From NCBI RefSeq assembly GCF_000469385.1, contig NZ_KI271333.1, positions 1-62,355 of the forward strand: a DNA stretch of 62,355 nucleotides. Reading direction: 5' to 3'. Positions 8,595-17,285 of this stretch are shown piece after piece (the first letter of the stretch is position 1; each line of letters starts with the position of its first letter). The notes under the pieces were generated by a model. The model ran no database searches. It worked only from the letters and a program-made list of their open reading frames with translations, and had not been told where the DNA came from. Made by a program: the position numbers and the translations under genes. Source of the DNA: Leptotrichia sp. oral taxon 879 str. F0557 (lineage in GTDB: Bacteria; Fusobacteriota; Fusobacteriia; Fusobacteriales; Leptotrichiaceae).

Positions 8595-8699
8595 ATTTGA
8601 AATTGAAAATAAAAAAATTATGATAATTCCTAAAATTGTTTGATTTTATCAGTTTAATATTGAAAGAGTTAAGATATATTTTGGAAAGGATTTTGAATA

Positions 8700-9257
8700 A
8701 TGGATAAATCAAGAAAATTTGATATAGTTATAGGCATATTATTTGGAATTATGACAATAATTTTAATTTATTTATTTTTTAGTAATAATATATTTTTTAT
8801 GTGGGCATTTCAGCGGCACCGTAATATACTAAGCTGGTATATTAGACCACTATTTATTATTCCAATAATCTGGAGTGCATACAAAAAGAGGTTTTCAGGA
8901 ATTTCAATTTCTATTTTTGGTCTGTCTACGAGTATGTTCTGGTTTCCAAAGCCAAATATAACTAATCCTGAAATTGTAAAATTTTTAAATTTTGAAGCAA
9001 ATTATTTGAAAAGTGGATGGACAATAGATAAAATTGTCCTACTTTTTACTGTTATAATTTTTTTTGTTTTTATAATAGTTTCAACTTGGACAAAAAACTG
9101 GAAATTACTTTTATTAATTTTAATAGCAACTGCAATTCTTAAAATATTTAACAGCTACCTTTTAACTGGCAATAGTGCATTGTCAATGTTAAAGCCTGCA
9201 GTTGTTGGATTAATTGTCTGTGTGATAGCTGTATTTGTCTTAAAAAAGAAAAACTAA
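8700..9257 (+). CDS. Uncharacterised multi-pass membrane protein
   Basis: This 185-residue protein has about five hydrophobic segments: roughly 9-30, 46-62, 112-130, 133-150 and 163-181. It has a positively charged N-terminus and a KKKN tail. No motif suggests a function. It starts after a GGAAAGG site and sits 19 bases ahead of mutL, so it may be co-transcribed with it, but a shared role is not implied. Confidence 0.7.
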   Translation: MDKSRKFDIVIGILFGIMTIILIYLFFSNNIFFMWAFQRHRNILSWYIRPLFIIPIIWSAYKKRFSGISISIFGLSTSMFWFPKPNITNPEIVKFLNFEANYLKSGWTIDKIVLLFTVIIFFVFIIVSTWTKNWKLLLLILIATAILKIFNSYLLTGNSALSMLKPAVVGLIVCVIAVFVLKKKN

Positions 9258-9276
9258 TGAAAAAGGAGGAGAAATT

Positions 9277-11352
9277 GTGGGATATATAAAAATACTTGAT
9301 GAAAAAGTATCAAATATTATTGCCGCTGGGGAAGTTGTGGAAAATCCTGCTTCAATGATTAAGGAGATGATTGAGAACTCGCTGGATGCGAAGGCTACAA
9401 TGATAAAAATTGAGGTTTTTAAAGCTGGAACAGATGTTAAAGTGAGTGATAACGGGATTGGGATGGATAAGGACGATACACTTTTGTCAGTGGAGCGGCA
9501 TGCTACTTCTAAGATTAAGGAAAAGGAAGATGTTTTTAACTTAAATACTTATGGATTTCGTGGAGAGGCTCTGTCATCTATTGCGGCGGTGTCTAAGCTT
9601 ATGATTACTACACGTTCTGAAAATAGTCCTGTAGGATATAAGATTGGCTGTTATGGCGGAGTTGTAAGAAAATTTGAGGAAGTTTCGAGAAATGTCGGGA
9701 CAGAGATGGAAGTCAGGGATTTATTTTATAATACGCCTGCCAGACGGAAATTTTTACGAAAAATGTCAACAGAATATGGTAAAATCAGGGATATTGTACT
9801 AAAGGAAGCACTTTCAAATAGTAATGTGGCATTTTCGCTGGAACTAGATGGAAAAAGTACGATAAAAACAAGTGGAAAAGGTATTGAGAATGCAATCCTC
9901 GAATTATTTGGAAAGTCAGTTTTGAGAAATTTGAAAAAATTTGAATATGGATATTTAGGTAACGTAGAAATTTTACGAAGTTCAAAGGACTTTATGTTTA
10001 CTTTTGTAAATAACCGATATGTAAAGTCAGCAACTATTGAGCGTGCTGTTATAGACGGCTATTACACTAAACTAATGAAGGGAAAATACCCATTTGCAAT
10101 TATTTTTTACAATACTGATCCAAAGGAAATAGATGTAAACGTTCATCCATCCAAAAAGATAATAAAATTCTCAAATGATAAAATCGTTTATAATGAAATA
10201 AAATCAGCAATTGATGACTTTTTTTACTACAATGACAGGGAAAACTGGCAGCCCAATATTGACCTGATAAAGAAAAATATTAACATTAACGAGAATGTCT
10301 CTGTGGAAAAGGATGATTTGTTTTCTGATGACGTTTTGAAGGGGGAAAATCAAAAAGTTATAAGTTTGGAAACTTTTGACGGAAAGGTTTTAGAAAATAC
10401 TAAAAATTTAAATGAGGAAGATAATTTTTCAGTAGATAATTTTAATGAAAATGATAAAAATTCTGAGTTTTTTGATAGTTCTAAAAATATGAGTAATGAT
10501 AGTTTTTCAAAAGGTGAAAACTTTACAAAAAACAAAAATGAAAATGATTTAAGTGTTGATGAAATATGGAATAAGATGAATGATAATTCAAAAATGACTG
10601 TGGAAAACAATGTGGAAAACTTTAAGAAAAAAGATGAATATTATACTGAAACATGGGATAAAAGAAGTGATTTTGAGAATTATAAAAATACTAGTGAATA
10701 TAGAAATTTTGATACTATAAATGAAAATACTGAAAATGAATCCCGTTATAAAGTCGGAACGTTTGAAAAACATATCGGAAAGCAGTTTCATTATGATATT
10801 CTAGGGCAGATTTTTGACACATATATTCTTGTTCGCAGAGATGATGAATTGGAAATTTATGATCAGCATATTATTCATGAAAGAATTTTGTATGAAGAGC
10901 TAAAGGATAAGTTTTATAATAAGAAAATTGAATCACAGCATTTATTATTGCCGCTAAAAATGGAAGTTACACAAATTGAAAAAAATATTATTTTTGAAAA
11001 TGTTGAAATTTTTAGAGATTTTGGATTTGACATTGATGAATTTTCAGAAGATGAAGTTGTCATTCGTGCCGTGCCTGCCTTTGATTTTCGAGATAGCATT
11101 GAAAATGTATTTTTACAGTTACTTATGGATTTGAAAAATGAAGTTGAAATAAAGGATTTGCGGGAAAATATCATTATTTCGATGTCGTGCAAAGGAGCCG
11201 TGAAGGCTGGACAAAAACTTGATATGTTTGAAATGCAGAATATGGTTCGAAGGATTCACGAAGTTGGCAAATATACGTGTCCGCATGGACGTCCAATTAT
11301 TGTAAAACTTTCTAGAAATGATTTGGATAAAATGTTTGGAAGAAGAAAATAA
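9277..11352 (+). CDS. mutL: DNA mismatch repair protein MutL (endonuclease type)
   Basis: This 691-residue protein starts at GTG behind a strong AAAGGAGGAG site. The GHKL ATPase domain has IENSLDA, DNGIGM and YGFRGEAL. The C-terminal domain carries DQHIIHERILYEE, close to the endonuclease motif DQHA-x2-E-x4-E, as well as SCKGAVKAGQ and the zinc-binding CPHGRP. It therefore nicks DNA itself, as expected in bacteria lacking MutH. A long Asn/Asp/Glu/Lys-rich linker (about 335-500) separates the two domains and looks disordered. MutS is not encoded in the window. The downstream gene is rlmH. Confidence 0.95.
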   Translation: MGYIKILDEKVSNIIAAGEVVENPASMIKEMIENSLDAKATMIKIEVFKAGTDVKVSDNGIGMDKDDTLLSVERHATSKIKEKEDVFNLNTYGFRGEALSSIAAVSKLMITTRSENSPVGYKIGCYGGVVRKFEEVSRNVGTEMEVRDLFYNTPARRKFLRKMSTEYGKIRDIVLKEALSNSNVAFSLELDGKSTIKTSGKGIENAILELFGKSVLRNLKKFEYGYLGNVEILRSSKDFMFTFVNNRYVKSATIERAVIDGYYTKLMKGKYPFAIIFYNTDPKEIDVNVHPSKKIIKFSNDKIVYNEIKSAIDDFFYYNDRENWQPNIDLIKKNININENVSVEKDDLFSDDVLKGENQKVISLETFDGKVLENTKNLNEEDNFSVDNFNENDKNSEFFDSSKNMSNDSFSKGENFTKNKNENDLSVDEIWNKMNDNSKMTVENNVENFKKKDEYYTETWDKRSDFENYKNTSEYRNFDTINENTENESRYKVGTFEKHIGKQFHYDILGQIFDTYILVRRDDELEIYDQHIIHERILYEELKDKFYNKKIESQHLLLPLKMEVTQIEKNIIFENVEIFRDFGFDIDEFSEDEVVIRAVPAFDFRDSIENVFLQLLMDLKNEVEIKDLRENIIISMSCKGAVKAGQKLDMFEMQNMVRRIHEVGKYTCPHGRPIIVKLSRNDLDKMFGRRK

Positions 11353-11412
11353 AGGTAAAAATTGAGAAATTTAGTAAAAAAATGAAAAAACTTTTGACAA
11401 TAAGGAAAAAAT

Positions 11413-11883
11413 ATGATAAGAATTAATGTAGTGTGTATTGGAAAAATAAAAGAAAAATATATAAAAGAGGGAATAAATGAATTTTTAAAAAGGTTATCAA
11501 AGTACATTAAACTCGAAATTATAGAACTTGCTGAAGAAGATGATAACAAAGGTATTGAAAATGCAATAAATTCTGAGACTGAAAGAATAATAAATGCAAT
11601 CTCAAAAAAAAGTTATTCATACAATATTTTACTTGATTTAAAAGGAAAAATGTTTGATTCAGAAGAAATGGCACAAAAAATTGAAGAAATTTCTATGATA
11701 AGCAGTGAAATTAATTTTATAATAGGCGGTTCAAATGGTGTAAATGATAATTTACGAAAAATTGTGGATTTCAGATTATGTTTTTCGCCAATGACTTTTC
11801 CACATCAACTTATGCGATTAATTTTAACAGAGCAACTATACAGATGGGTTTCAATTAATAATAATATAAAATATCATAAATAA
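11413..11883 (+). CDS. rlmH: 23S rRNA pseudouridine-1915 N3-methyltransferase RlmH
   Basis: This 156-residue SPOUT methyltransferase modifies pseudouridine 1915 in helix 69 of 23S rRNA. Family marks are the N-terminal INVVCIGKIKEKYIKEGI, the SAM-binding INFIIGGSNGV, and the C-terminal trefoil-knot segment MTFPHQLMRLILTEQLYR ending in YHK. Length matches the family (about 155-159). It lies 60 bases after mutL and 12 bases before the next gene, so it belongs to the mutL-lysS run. Confidence 0.95.
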   Translation: MIRINVVCIGKIKEKYIKEGINEFLKRLSKYIKLEIIELAEEDDNKGIENAINSETERIINAISKKSYSYNILLDLKGKMFDSEEMAQKIEEISMISSEINFIIGGSNGVNDNLRKIVDFRLCFSPMTFPHQLMRLILTEQLYRWVSINNNIKYHK

Positions 11884-11895
11884 CGGAGGGAGATT

Positions 11896-12330
11896 ATGTA
11901 TTCTGCTGGGGAAGAATTTGAAAAAATCAATAATGAGGGTGACGTTGAAGGATATACGTGCCTTTCAAATATTACGGTAGGAGATAAGGAATATTTAGTT
12001 TGTGACGATGAAACAGGGGAAAAAAAGGTTTTTTACTATGACAGTATCGAAGAGGAACTGTATGATTTGGATGAAGATGAGGAAGATCAAGTTCTTGAAA
12101 TATGGAATGATGAATATTATGGATCTGACAAGGATTACATGTATTGGAACGAAGATTTTGGAGAATATGATAAAAATGAAAATGTGGATGGAGAATTTGA
12201 TGAAAGAAATTTTGATTCACTAAATGATGATAATGATGAAAATGAATTTTTTGACAATGAAGACGAAGATGATGAGGATTTATCTGAATTTTTAGATGAT
12301 TTTTTTGATGATGAAGATGAAAATGAATAA
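11896..12330 (+). CDS. Highly acidic uncharacterised protein (DUF1292-like N-terminus)
   Basis: This 144-residue protein has an N-terminal part (about 15-70) with a regular beta pattern (VGDKEYLVCDDETGEKKVFYY) resembling DUF1292-type small proteins. The C-terminal half is a run of Asp, Glu and Asn that ends FFDDEDENE. The acidic tail is probably disordered and might bind a basic partner such as a ribosomal or nucleic-acid-binding protein, which is speculation. A CGGAGGGAG site starts it 12 bases after rlmH. Confidence 0.7.
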   Translation: MYSAGEEFEKINNEGDVEGYTCLSNITVGDKEYLVCDDETGEKKVFYYDSIEEELYDLDEDEEDQVLEIWNDEYYGSDKDYMYWNEDFGEYDKNENVDGEFDERNFDSLNDDNDENEFFDNEDEDDEDLSEFLDDFFDDEDENE

Positions 12331-12353
12331 AAACCAAATATTTAAGGAAAAAA

Positions 12354-12725
12354 ATGAAAATAAAAATAAAAAGTTTGGATAAATTTAAAGAAAATTATGA
12401 AAAGTTATTTGAACTGGAAAAAATAATAATTGTTGATGAAAAAAAAGAATATCATTACAAAGATGAATATGGAAAATGTAAGATTGTTGATAAAATTGAT
12501 TCCATTGAAATTTACCGACACGGTGAAATCAATTTCAAGCAGATATTCAAAAAAGATAAAAATACTTCGTTTACTTTCATTACAACAAAATTTCGTGGGA
12601 AATATGAAATTTTTACAAAAAAATTTGAAAAAGAAAATGGAAAAATAATGCTGGAATATGATATAATAGACGGTAATGAGGTGATAAATAGTATAAATTT
12701 AGAAATACAAATGTTAGATAATTAA
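12354..12725 (+). CDS. DUF1934-like small beta-barrel protein
   Basis: This 123-residue protein has the pattern DSIEIYRHGEINFKQIF, TKFRGKYEIFTKKFE, and a closing GKIMLEYDI with NSINLEIQM. This resembles the YwiB/DUF1934 calycin-like family, in which an antiparallel barrel ends with a substrate-free lipocalin-like fold. The biochemical role of that family is not settled. The gene sits tightly between the acidic protein gene and lysS, with an AAGG ribosome binding site. Confidence 0.65.
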   Translation: MKIKIKSLDKFKENYEKLFELEKIIIVDEKKEYHYKDEYGKCKIVDKIDSIEIYRHGEINFKQIFKKDKNTSFTFITTKFRGKYEIFTKKFEKENGKIMLEYDIIDGNEVINSINLEIQMLDN

Positions 12726-12745
12726 AAAGCAGAAAGGAAAAATAG

Positions 12746-14230
12746 ATGAGCAATCAAAACCACAATGATAATGGTATTATAAAAGAAAAATTAAAAAAAG
12801 TAGAAGAACTGAAAGAAATAGGAATTGAACCGTATGGACGAAAATATGAAAAATTAAATGATATTGCAGAAATAAATCAATATGATGAAACTTGTGATAA
12901 AGTATTTAAAACAGCCGGAAGAATCGTTGCCTTTAGAAGAATGGGAAAAAATGGATTTGGACAAATTCAGGATCCAACTGGAAAAATTCAATACTATGTA
13001 AAAAAAGATGAAGTTGGCGAAGAACAGTATGAAATTTATAAAAAAATGGGACTTGGGGATTTTATTGGACTTGAAGGGAAACTTTTTAGAACTAATACTG
13101 GAGAATTGACTTTAAGGGTAGATTCTTTTGAGGTATTATCTAAAAATGTACGTCCGCTTCCAGAAAAATTTCATGGGTTAACTAACATCGAAACTCGTTA
13201 CAGACAAAGATATGTGGATCTTGTAATGAACAGGGAAGTTATGGATACTATGAAAAAAAGATTCCAAATTATAAGATTTTTTAGAAGTTATCTTGAAAAA
13301 CAAGGATTTACAGAAGTGGAAACTCCAATGATGCACCCAGTTGCTGGAGGGGCTACAGCAAGACCATTTGTAACACACCATAATGCACTTGATATGGAGC
13401 TGTTTTTGAGAATAGCACCTGAATTATACTTAAAAAGACTGCTTGTAGGTGGATTTGAAAAAGTATTCGAAATAAACAGAAGTTTTAGAAATGAAGGAAT
13501 TTCAATAAAACACAATCCAGAATTTACAATGATGGAACTGTATCAGGCTTATGCTGATTTTAATGATATGATGGACTTGACAGAAGATTTGATTTCAAGC
13601 TTGACATTTGAGCTTCATGGTAAATATGAGATTGAATATGAAGATAAGACTATTAATATGGCAAAGCCTTGGAGACGTGTTACAATGAAGGACATTGTAA
13701 AAGAAACAACTGGATTTGATTTTGATACAGTTAGCAGCGATGAAGATGCTATAAATAAAGCAAAAGAAATGAATATTCCGCTAGAAAAAGACAAAACTTA
13801 TACAAAATATGGAATTTTAAACTTGATATTTGAAGAAAAAGTCGAGGGAACTTTATTAAATCCGACTTTTATTACTGAATATCCAAAAGAAATTTCTCCA
13901 CTTTCAAAAAACCAAAAAGGTGAAACTGAATGGGTAGACAGATTTGAGTTATTTATTTCAGGAAGAGAGTTTGCTAATGCTTATTCAGAATTGAATGATC
14001 CAAGAGATCAGAAGGAAAGATTTGAAGAACAGGTCAAATTAAAAGAAGCTGGAGATGATGAAGCACAAGGAATGGATTTAGACTATATCCGTGCCTTAGA
14101 ATACGGAATGCCGCCAGCAGGAGGACTTGGAATAGGAATCGACAGATTAGTTATGCTACAGACAAATTCTGCTTCAATTAGAGATGTTATTTTATTCCCA
14201 ACTTTAAGAAAAGAAGATATTGAATTATAA
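12746..14230 (+). CDS. lysS: Lysine--tRNA ligase (class II)
   Basis: This 494-residue enzyme has an N-terminal OB-fold anticodon-binding domain (about 60-160). Class II motifs follow: motif 1 around [18 protein letters not shown], motif 2 [20 protein letters not shown], and motif 3 [12 protein letters not shown] close to the C-terminus. It charges tRNA-Lys in the cytoplasm. Length is normal. It is the last gene of the run starting at 8700 and is followed by a strong terminator. Confidence 0.97.
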   Translation: MSNQNHNDNGIIKEKLKKVEELKEIGIEPYGRKYEKLNDIAEINQYDETCDKVFKTAGRIVAFRRMGKNGFGQIQDPTGKIQYYVKKDEVGEEQYEIYKKMGLGDFIGLEGKLFRTNTGELTLRVDSFEVLSKNVRPLPEKFHGLTNIETRYRQRYVDLVMNREVMDTMKKRFQIIRFFRSYLEKQGFTEVETPMMHPVAGGATARPFVTHHNALDMELFLRIAPELYLKRLLVGGFEKVFEINRSFRNEGISIKHNPEFTMMELYQAYADFNDMMDLTEDLISSLTFELHGKYEIEYEDKTINMAKPWRRVTMKDIVKETTGFDFDTVSSDEDAINKAKEMNIPLEKDKTYTKYGILNLIFEEKVEGTLLNPTFITEYPKEISPLSKNQKGETEWVDRFELFISGREFANAYSELNDPRDQKERFEEQVKLKEAGDDEAQGMDLDYIRALEYGMPPAGGLGIGIDRLVMLQTNSASIRDVILFPTLRKEDIEL

Positions 14231-14249
14231 TTTAAATAAAGTAAACAAA

Positions 14250-14284
14250 AAAACTCTAGGTTTAAAAAACTTAGAGTCTTTTTA
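14250..14284. terminator. Terminator between lysS and a convergent small gene
   Basis: ACTCTAGG pairs with CTTAGAGT (one G-T pair), with As on one side and Ts on the other. It can act for lysS and for the convergent gene at 14311. Confidence 0.75.
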
Positions 14285-14310
14285 TTATAATCTATTAAAG
14301 AGATAATTAA

Positions 14311-14604
14311 TTAGTCATCTCCTTCAGAATCATCATAATCTGAAGAATCGTCTTCAGAAGAAACAAGAGTAGCCTTAGTTAGACGTAACCCTTTGTATCC
14401 ATTTCCTTCAAAATAAATTTTGTAAGTAGATCCTTTTGAAATTGAAGATAATTTACCACTTGTAAATTGAAAAGTTTTTCCAGATTCCAAACTTTCACAA
14501 GTTGCTCTTCCTTTGGCTTTACTAGTAACTTGACATTCATTTACAAATCTTGAGAATCCTAATGCTCCAAATGCTAAAAATCCTACTAGAATTAATTTTT
14601 TCAT
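14311..14604 (-). CDS. Small secreted two-cysteine protein with acidic tail
   Basis: This 97-residue paralogue of the gene at 6027 shares the signal peptide MKKLILVGFLAFGALGFS, both cysteines (NECQVTS, RATCES), KTFQFTSGKLSSIS, TYKIYF and GYKGLRLT. It differs by an added Asp/Ser/Glu tail (EDDSSDYDDSEGDD). The start is taken at 14604 because the AAAAAGGAGCTGATTAGC ribosome-binding region directly precedes that ATG; the longer reading begins inside it. Its function is unknown. The tail could bind calcium or other cations, which is speculative. Confidence 0.75.
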   Translation of the reverse strand: MKKLILVGFLAFGALGFSRFVNECQVTSKAKGRATCESLESGKTFQFTSGKLSSISKGSTYKIYFEGNGYKGLRLTKATLVSSEDDSSDYDDSEGDD

Positions 14605-14651
14605 GCTAATCAGCTCCTTTTTCATTTTATATGATACTGTTTTCTATCATA

Positions 14652-14679
14652 GTATACCATATTATTTAAAAAAATCAAG
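14652..14679 (-). promoter_or_regulatory. Promoter of small secreted protein gene
   Basis: On the minus strand TTGATT and TATACT are 16 bases apart, mirroring the promoter of the paralogue at 5956-5983. Confidence 0.6.
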
Positions 14680-14721
14680 TATATTTAAAAAATAACCAAT
14701 TTATTAAAAAAAATAGCTTTT

Positions 14722-14940
14722 AGGAGACCTTAGAATTTGCAAGTTAATGTATATTTATGACAAGTTTCATCTAGTAAAAGCCATAGATGAAATTTCTAAG
14801 AGTGATAAGAAAATATTAAAAAATCTTTACAGATGGCTTTAAGAAGATAACTTTACAGAACTTAAAAATTTTTATGAAAAGGAGAATGTTTAATGAAGAA
14901 AGTTCTGAAGGAATATCATAAAGTAGAATGATTAAAAAAA
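14722..14940 (+). pseudogene. ISLre2-like transposase remnant
   Basis: The plus strand reads DKFHLVKAIDEISKSDKKIL, then LKNLYRWL, a stop, EDNFTELKNFYEKENV, and in a shifted frame a SSEGIS and SRM echo. This order (VLDKFH, then the SSEG-x-SH-x-SRMSSRPMGWS block) is that of the ISLre2 family of transposases. Stops and frame changes show it is dead, and only about 70 codons remain. No terminal repeats were recognised. Confidence 0.45.
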
Positions 14941-15105
14941 TTTAATTTCTTTTATAACTATTCTCATATTTTTTGCTCTGTCTTTGTGGAATACAAAATT
15001 TTATTTTTGAATTTGAACTAAGATAAAAAAAAGTAAAAAATCGTTAAAAATTGTTATAATGTAATAAAATTATTTTAATATTTTTACTAAAAAAGGAGCG
15101 GATTT

Positions 15106-15963
15106 ATGAAAAAAAATAAATATAAATTATTAATTCTAGCTAGTATTACGGCATTTTCTATTATTTCATTTGGATTATCTAACAAAAATATGACTAAAAC
15201 ACCTTCAAAACCTGATACTGAAGAAACATCCAAAAAAACTGGTCTTACAATTTCAAAAGCAGAGCTAGATATTGTAGCTGAGAAAATTTTTAAAAATGAG
15301 GCTGGTGGAAAAAAAGATGAGCTTGTGTACTGGAATACTGGAGAGAATTTTCCATCACTTGGGATTGGGCATTTTATTTGGTATAAACAAGGGCAGAAAG
15401 GGAGATTTGAAGAAAGTTTTCCGCCACTTGTAGCTTATTACAAGGCTCATAATGTGAAACTACCAAGAATTATGGAAGAAAATAAGTATTCGCCGTGGCA
15501 GAGCAGAGATGAGCTTTTTAGATTAAAAAATGCTCGAAATAAGGATATTGCAGAATTAACAGATTTTCTTTATAATACGAAGGATATTCAAGTTTCTTTT
15601 ATTTTTGAGCGTCTTGAAAATTCTTTGGAAAAAATGCTTGAAATTGCTGATAATCCAGAAAATGTAAAAAAACAATTTTATCGTGTTGCAAAATCTCCAA
15701 ACGGTCTTTATCCTTTAATTGACTATGTTAATTTCAAGGGAGAAGGAACTACAAGAACAGAAACTTATAAGGGTGATGGCTGGGGACTTCTTCAAGTTCT
15801 GGAAAATATGAAAGGGACTGAAACTGGAAAAGCGGCTCTTATAGAATTTAGCAATTCTGCAAAATTTGTCCTTGAAAGACGTGTAAAAAATTCTGATCCT
15901 GAAAAAAATGAAAAAAAATGGCTAGCAGGATGGTTAAATCGTTGTGATACATATAAAAATTAA
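15106..15963 (+). CDS. Secreted lysozyme-like protein of uncertain function
   Basis: This 285-residue protein has an N-terminal signal or anchor (about 8-27) and a short Thr/Lys/Ser linker. The conserved-looking core is IFKNEAGGKKDELVYWNTGE, then FPSLGIGHFIWY (about 62-95). A Glu followed by a Gly-rich loop and S-L-G-I-G-H resembles the catalytic Glu and T-I-G-Y-G-H region of T4-type lysozymes and muramidases, so a peptidoglycan-cleaving role is possible. The C-terminal GDGWGLLQVLENM and AKFVLERRV blocks also look conserved. The gene is monocistronic, with a strong AAAGGAGCG site. The enzymatic role is an inference. Confidence 0.65.
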   Translation: MKKNKYKLLILASITAFSIISFGLSNKNMTKTPSKPDTEETSKKTGLTISKAELDIVAEKIFKNEAGGKKDELVYWNTGENFPSLGIGHFIWYKQGQKGRFEESFPPLVAYYKAHNVKLPRIMEENKYSPWQSRDELFRLKNARNKDIAELTDFLYNTKDIQVSFIFERLENSLEKMLEIADNPENVKKQFYRVAKSPNGLYPLIDYVNFKGEGTTRTETYKGDGWGLLQVLENMKGTETGKAALIEFSNSAKFVLERRVKNSDPEKNEKKWLAGWLNRCDTYKN

Positions 15964-16085
15964 TTTTATTCGGAAAATAACTTAGCAAAAGTACTTAAAA
16001 AAAGGATTAAGCCGAACTGAGAAGTTTAAAAGTTTTTATGCATAACCTATATAGATATCTTTTGAATTAAATTATAAATAGATAG

Positions 16086-16135
16086 ATAGTCTAAATTTTT
16101 ATATTCAAATTTAATATAAGTTTAGGCTATTTTTA
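16086..16135 (+). terminator. Rho-independent terminator
   Basis: ATAGTCTAAA pairs with TTTAGGCTAT (one G-T pair), extended by ATATT against AATAT, then Ts. It separates the lysozyme-like gene from the Opp operon. Confidence 0.7.
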
Positions 16136-16242
16136 TTTATTTTTTATTACCTTGAATTCCTTAAATATATTATATTTAAAGAACTGTTATTTATCCATAA
16201 AAAAAATTAATAGTAAAAAAATATTTTTATAAATAAATTTGC

Positions 16243-16272
16243 TTGCAAATATTACTATATATAAGATATAAT
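16243..16272 (+). promoter_or_regulatory. Promoter of the Opp/Dpp operon
   Basis: TTGCAA and TATAAT are 18 bases apart, about 35 bases before the first permease gene. Confidence 0.5.
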
Positions 16273-16307
16273 ATACATATATAAAATTTTAGCGAAAGGA
16301 AGCGAGT

Positions 16308-17285
16308 ATGAAAAATATTTTAAAGTTTTTAATTAAAAGAATCGCAATGGGGCTTGTAACGTTGTGGCTAGTTATTACTATTACATTTTTTCTGATACAT
16401 ATGTTACCTGGTGATCCGTTTCAAAGTGAAAAAGCGATTCCACCTAAAGTAAAGGAAAATCTAATGGCAAAATACCATTTGGATCGTCCACTTGGGGAAC
16501 AATATGTTGAATATCTAAAAAACATAGCAAAAGGAGATTTGGGAGCATCCATGAAAGTTCGTGGAAGAACTGTTAATGATGTTATTAACAAAAGTTTTCT
16601 GACATCTGCAGATTTAGGAGCAAGATCTATTATATTTGCACTAGCTCTTGGAATTCCGCTTGGAATTATTGCAGCTCTTAAAAGAGGAAAATTTCAAGAT
16701 AGACTTTCAATGATTGTTGCAATAATTGGAATATCCGTTCCAAGTTTTGTATTGGCAGGACTTATGCAGAAGTATTTTGTTGACGTGCATAACGGTATTT
16801 TAATTGATAAATTTAATCTGCCTCTTGTAAGAATTTTGTTATCTGGATGGGACAGACCTGAGAAAAAAATATTGCCAGTTATTGCACTTGGACTTTACAC
16901 AGTGGCATTAATTGCACGTTTATTAAGAGATAAAATGATAGAGGTAATGGGTCAGGATTATATAAGACTGGCTATTGCAAAAGGAGTAAAACCCAAAAAT
17001 ATAGTATTTAGACATGCTTTAAGAAATGCAATTTTACCAATTATTACAATAATGGGGCCAACAATTGCGGCAGTTCTTACAGGATCGTTTGTAATTGAAA
17101 AGATGTTTTCAATTCCTGGATTAGGAAAATATTTTGTTGACAGTATCAATGACAGGGATTATACAATGGTACTTGGAGTTACGGTATTTTATGCAATATT
17201 CCTAATCGTTATGATGATACTTGTAGATATTGTGTATGTTTTAGTTGATCCTAAAATTAAACTTGGAAAAGGAGATGAGGTATAG
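16308..17285 (+). CDS. Peptide ABC transporter permease, DppB/OppB family
   Basis: This 325-residue inner-membrane permease has the DppB layout: a first transmembrane segment (about 8-30) and a periplasmic stretch beginning LPGDPFQSEK. Five further helices and the cytoplasmic coupling loop EVMGQDYIRLAIAKGVKP (about 215-232) follow, the loop contacting the ATPases. It forms a heterodimer with the next gene product. The stop overlaps the GTG of that gene by one base, showing translational coupling. Whether it carries di- or oligopeptides cannot be told from sequence. Confidence 0.93.
   Translation: MKNILKFLIKRIAMGLVTLWLVITITFFLIHMLPGDPFQSEKAIPPKVKENLMAKYHLDRPLGEQYVEYLKNIAKGDLGASMKVRGRTVNDVINKSFLTSADLGARSIIFALALGIPLGIIAALKRGKFQDRLSMIVAIIGISVPSFVLAGLMQKYFVDVHNGILIDKFNLPLVRILLSGWDRPEKKILPVIALGLYTVALIARLLRDKMIEVMGQDYIRLAIAKGVKPKNIVFRHALRNAILPIITIMGPTIAAVLTGSFVIEKMFSIPGLGKYFVDSINDRDYTMVLGVTVFYAIFLIVMMILVDIVYVLVDPKIKLGKGDEV

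Noticed and set aside
12002-12223. Met-rich 73-codon reading inside the acidic protein gene
   Set aside because: Frame-shifted shadow of the GAT/GAA-rich coding sequence, with no start signals.
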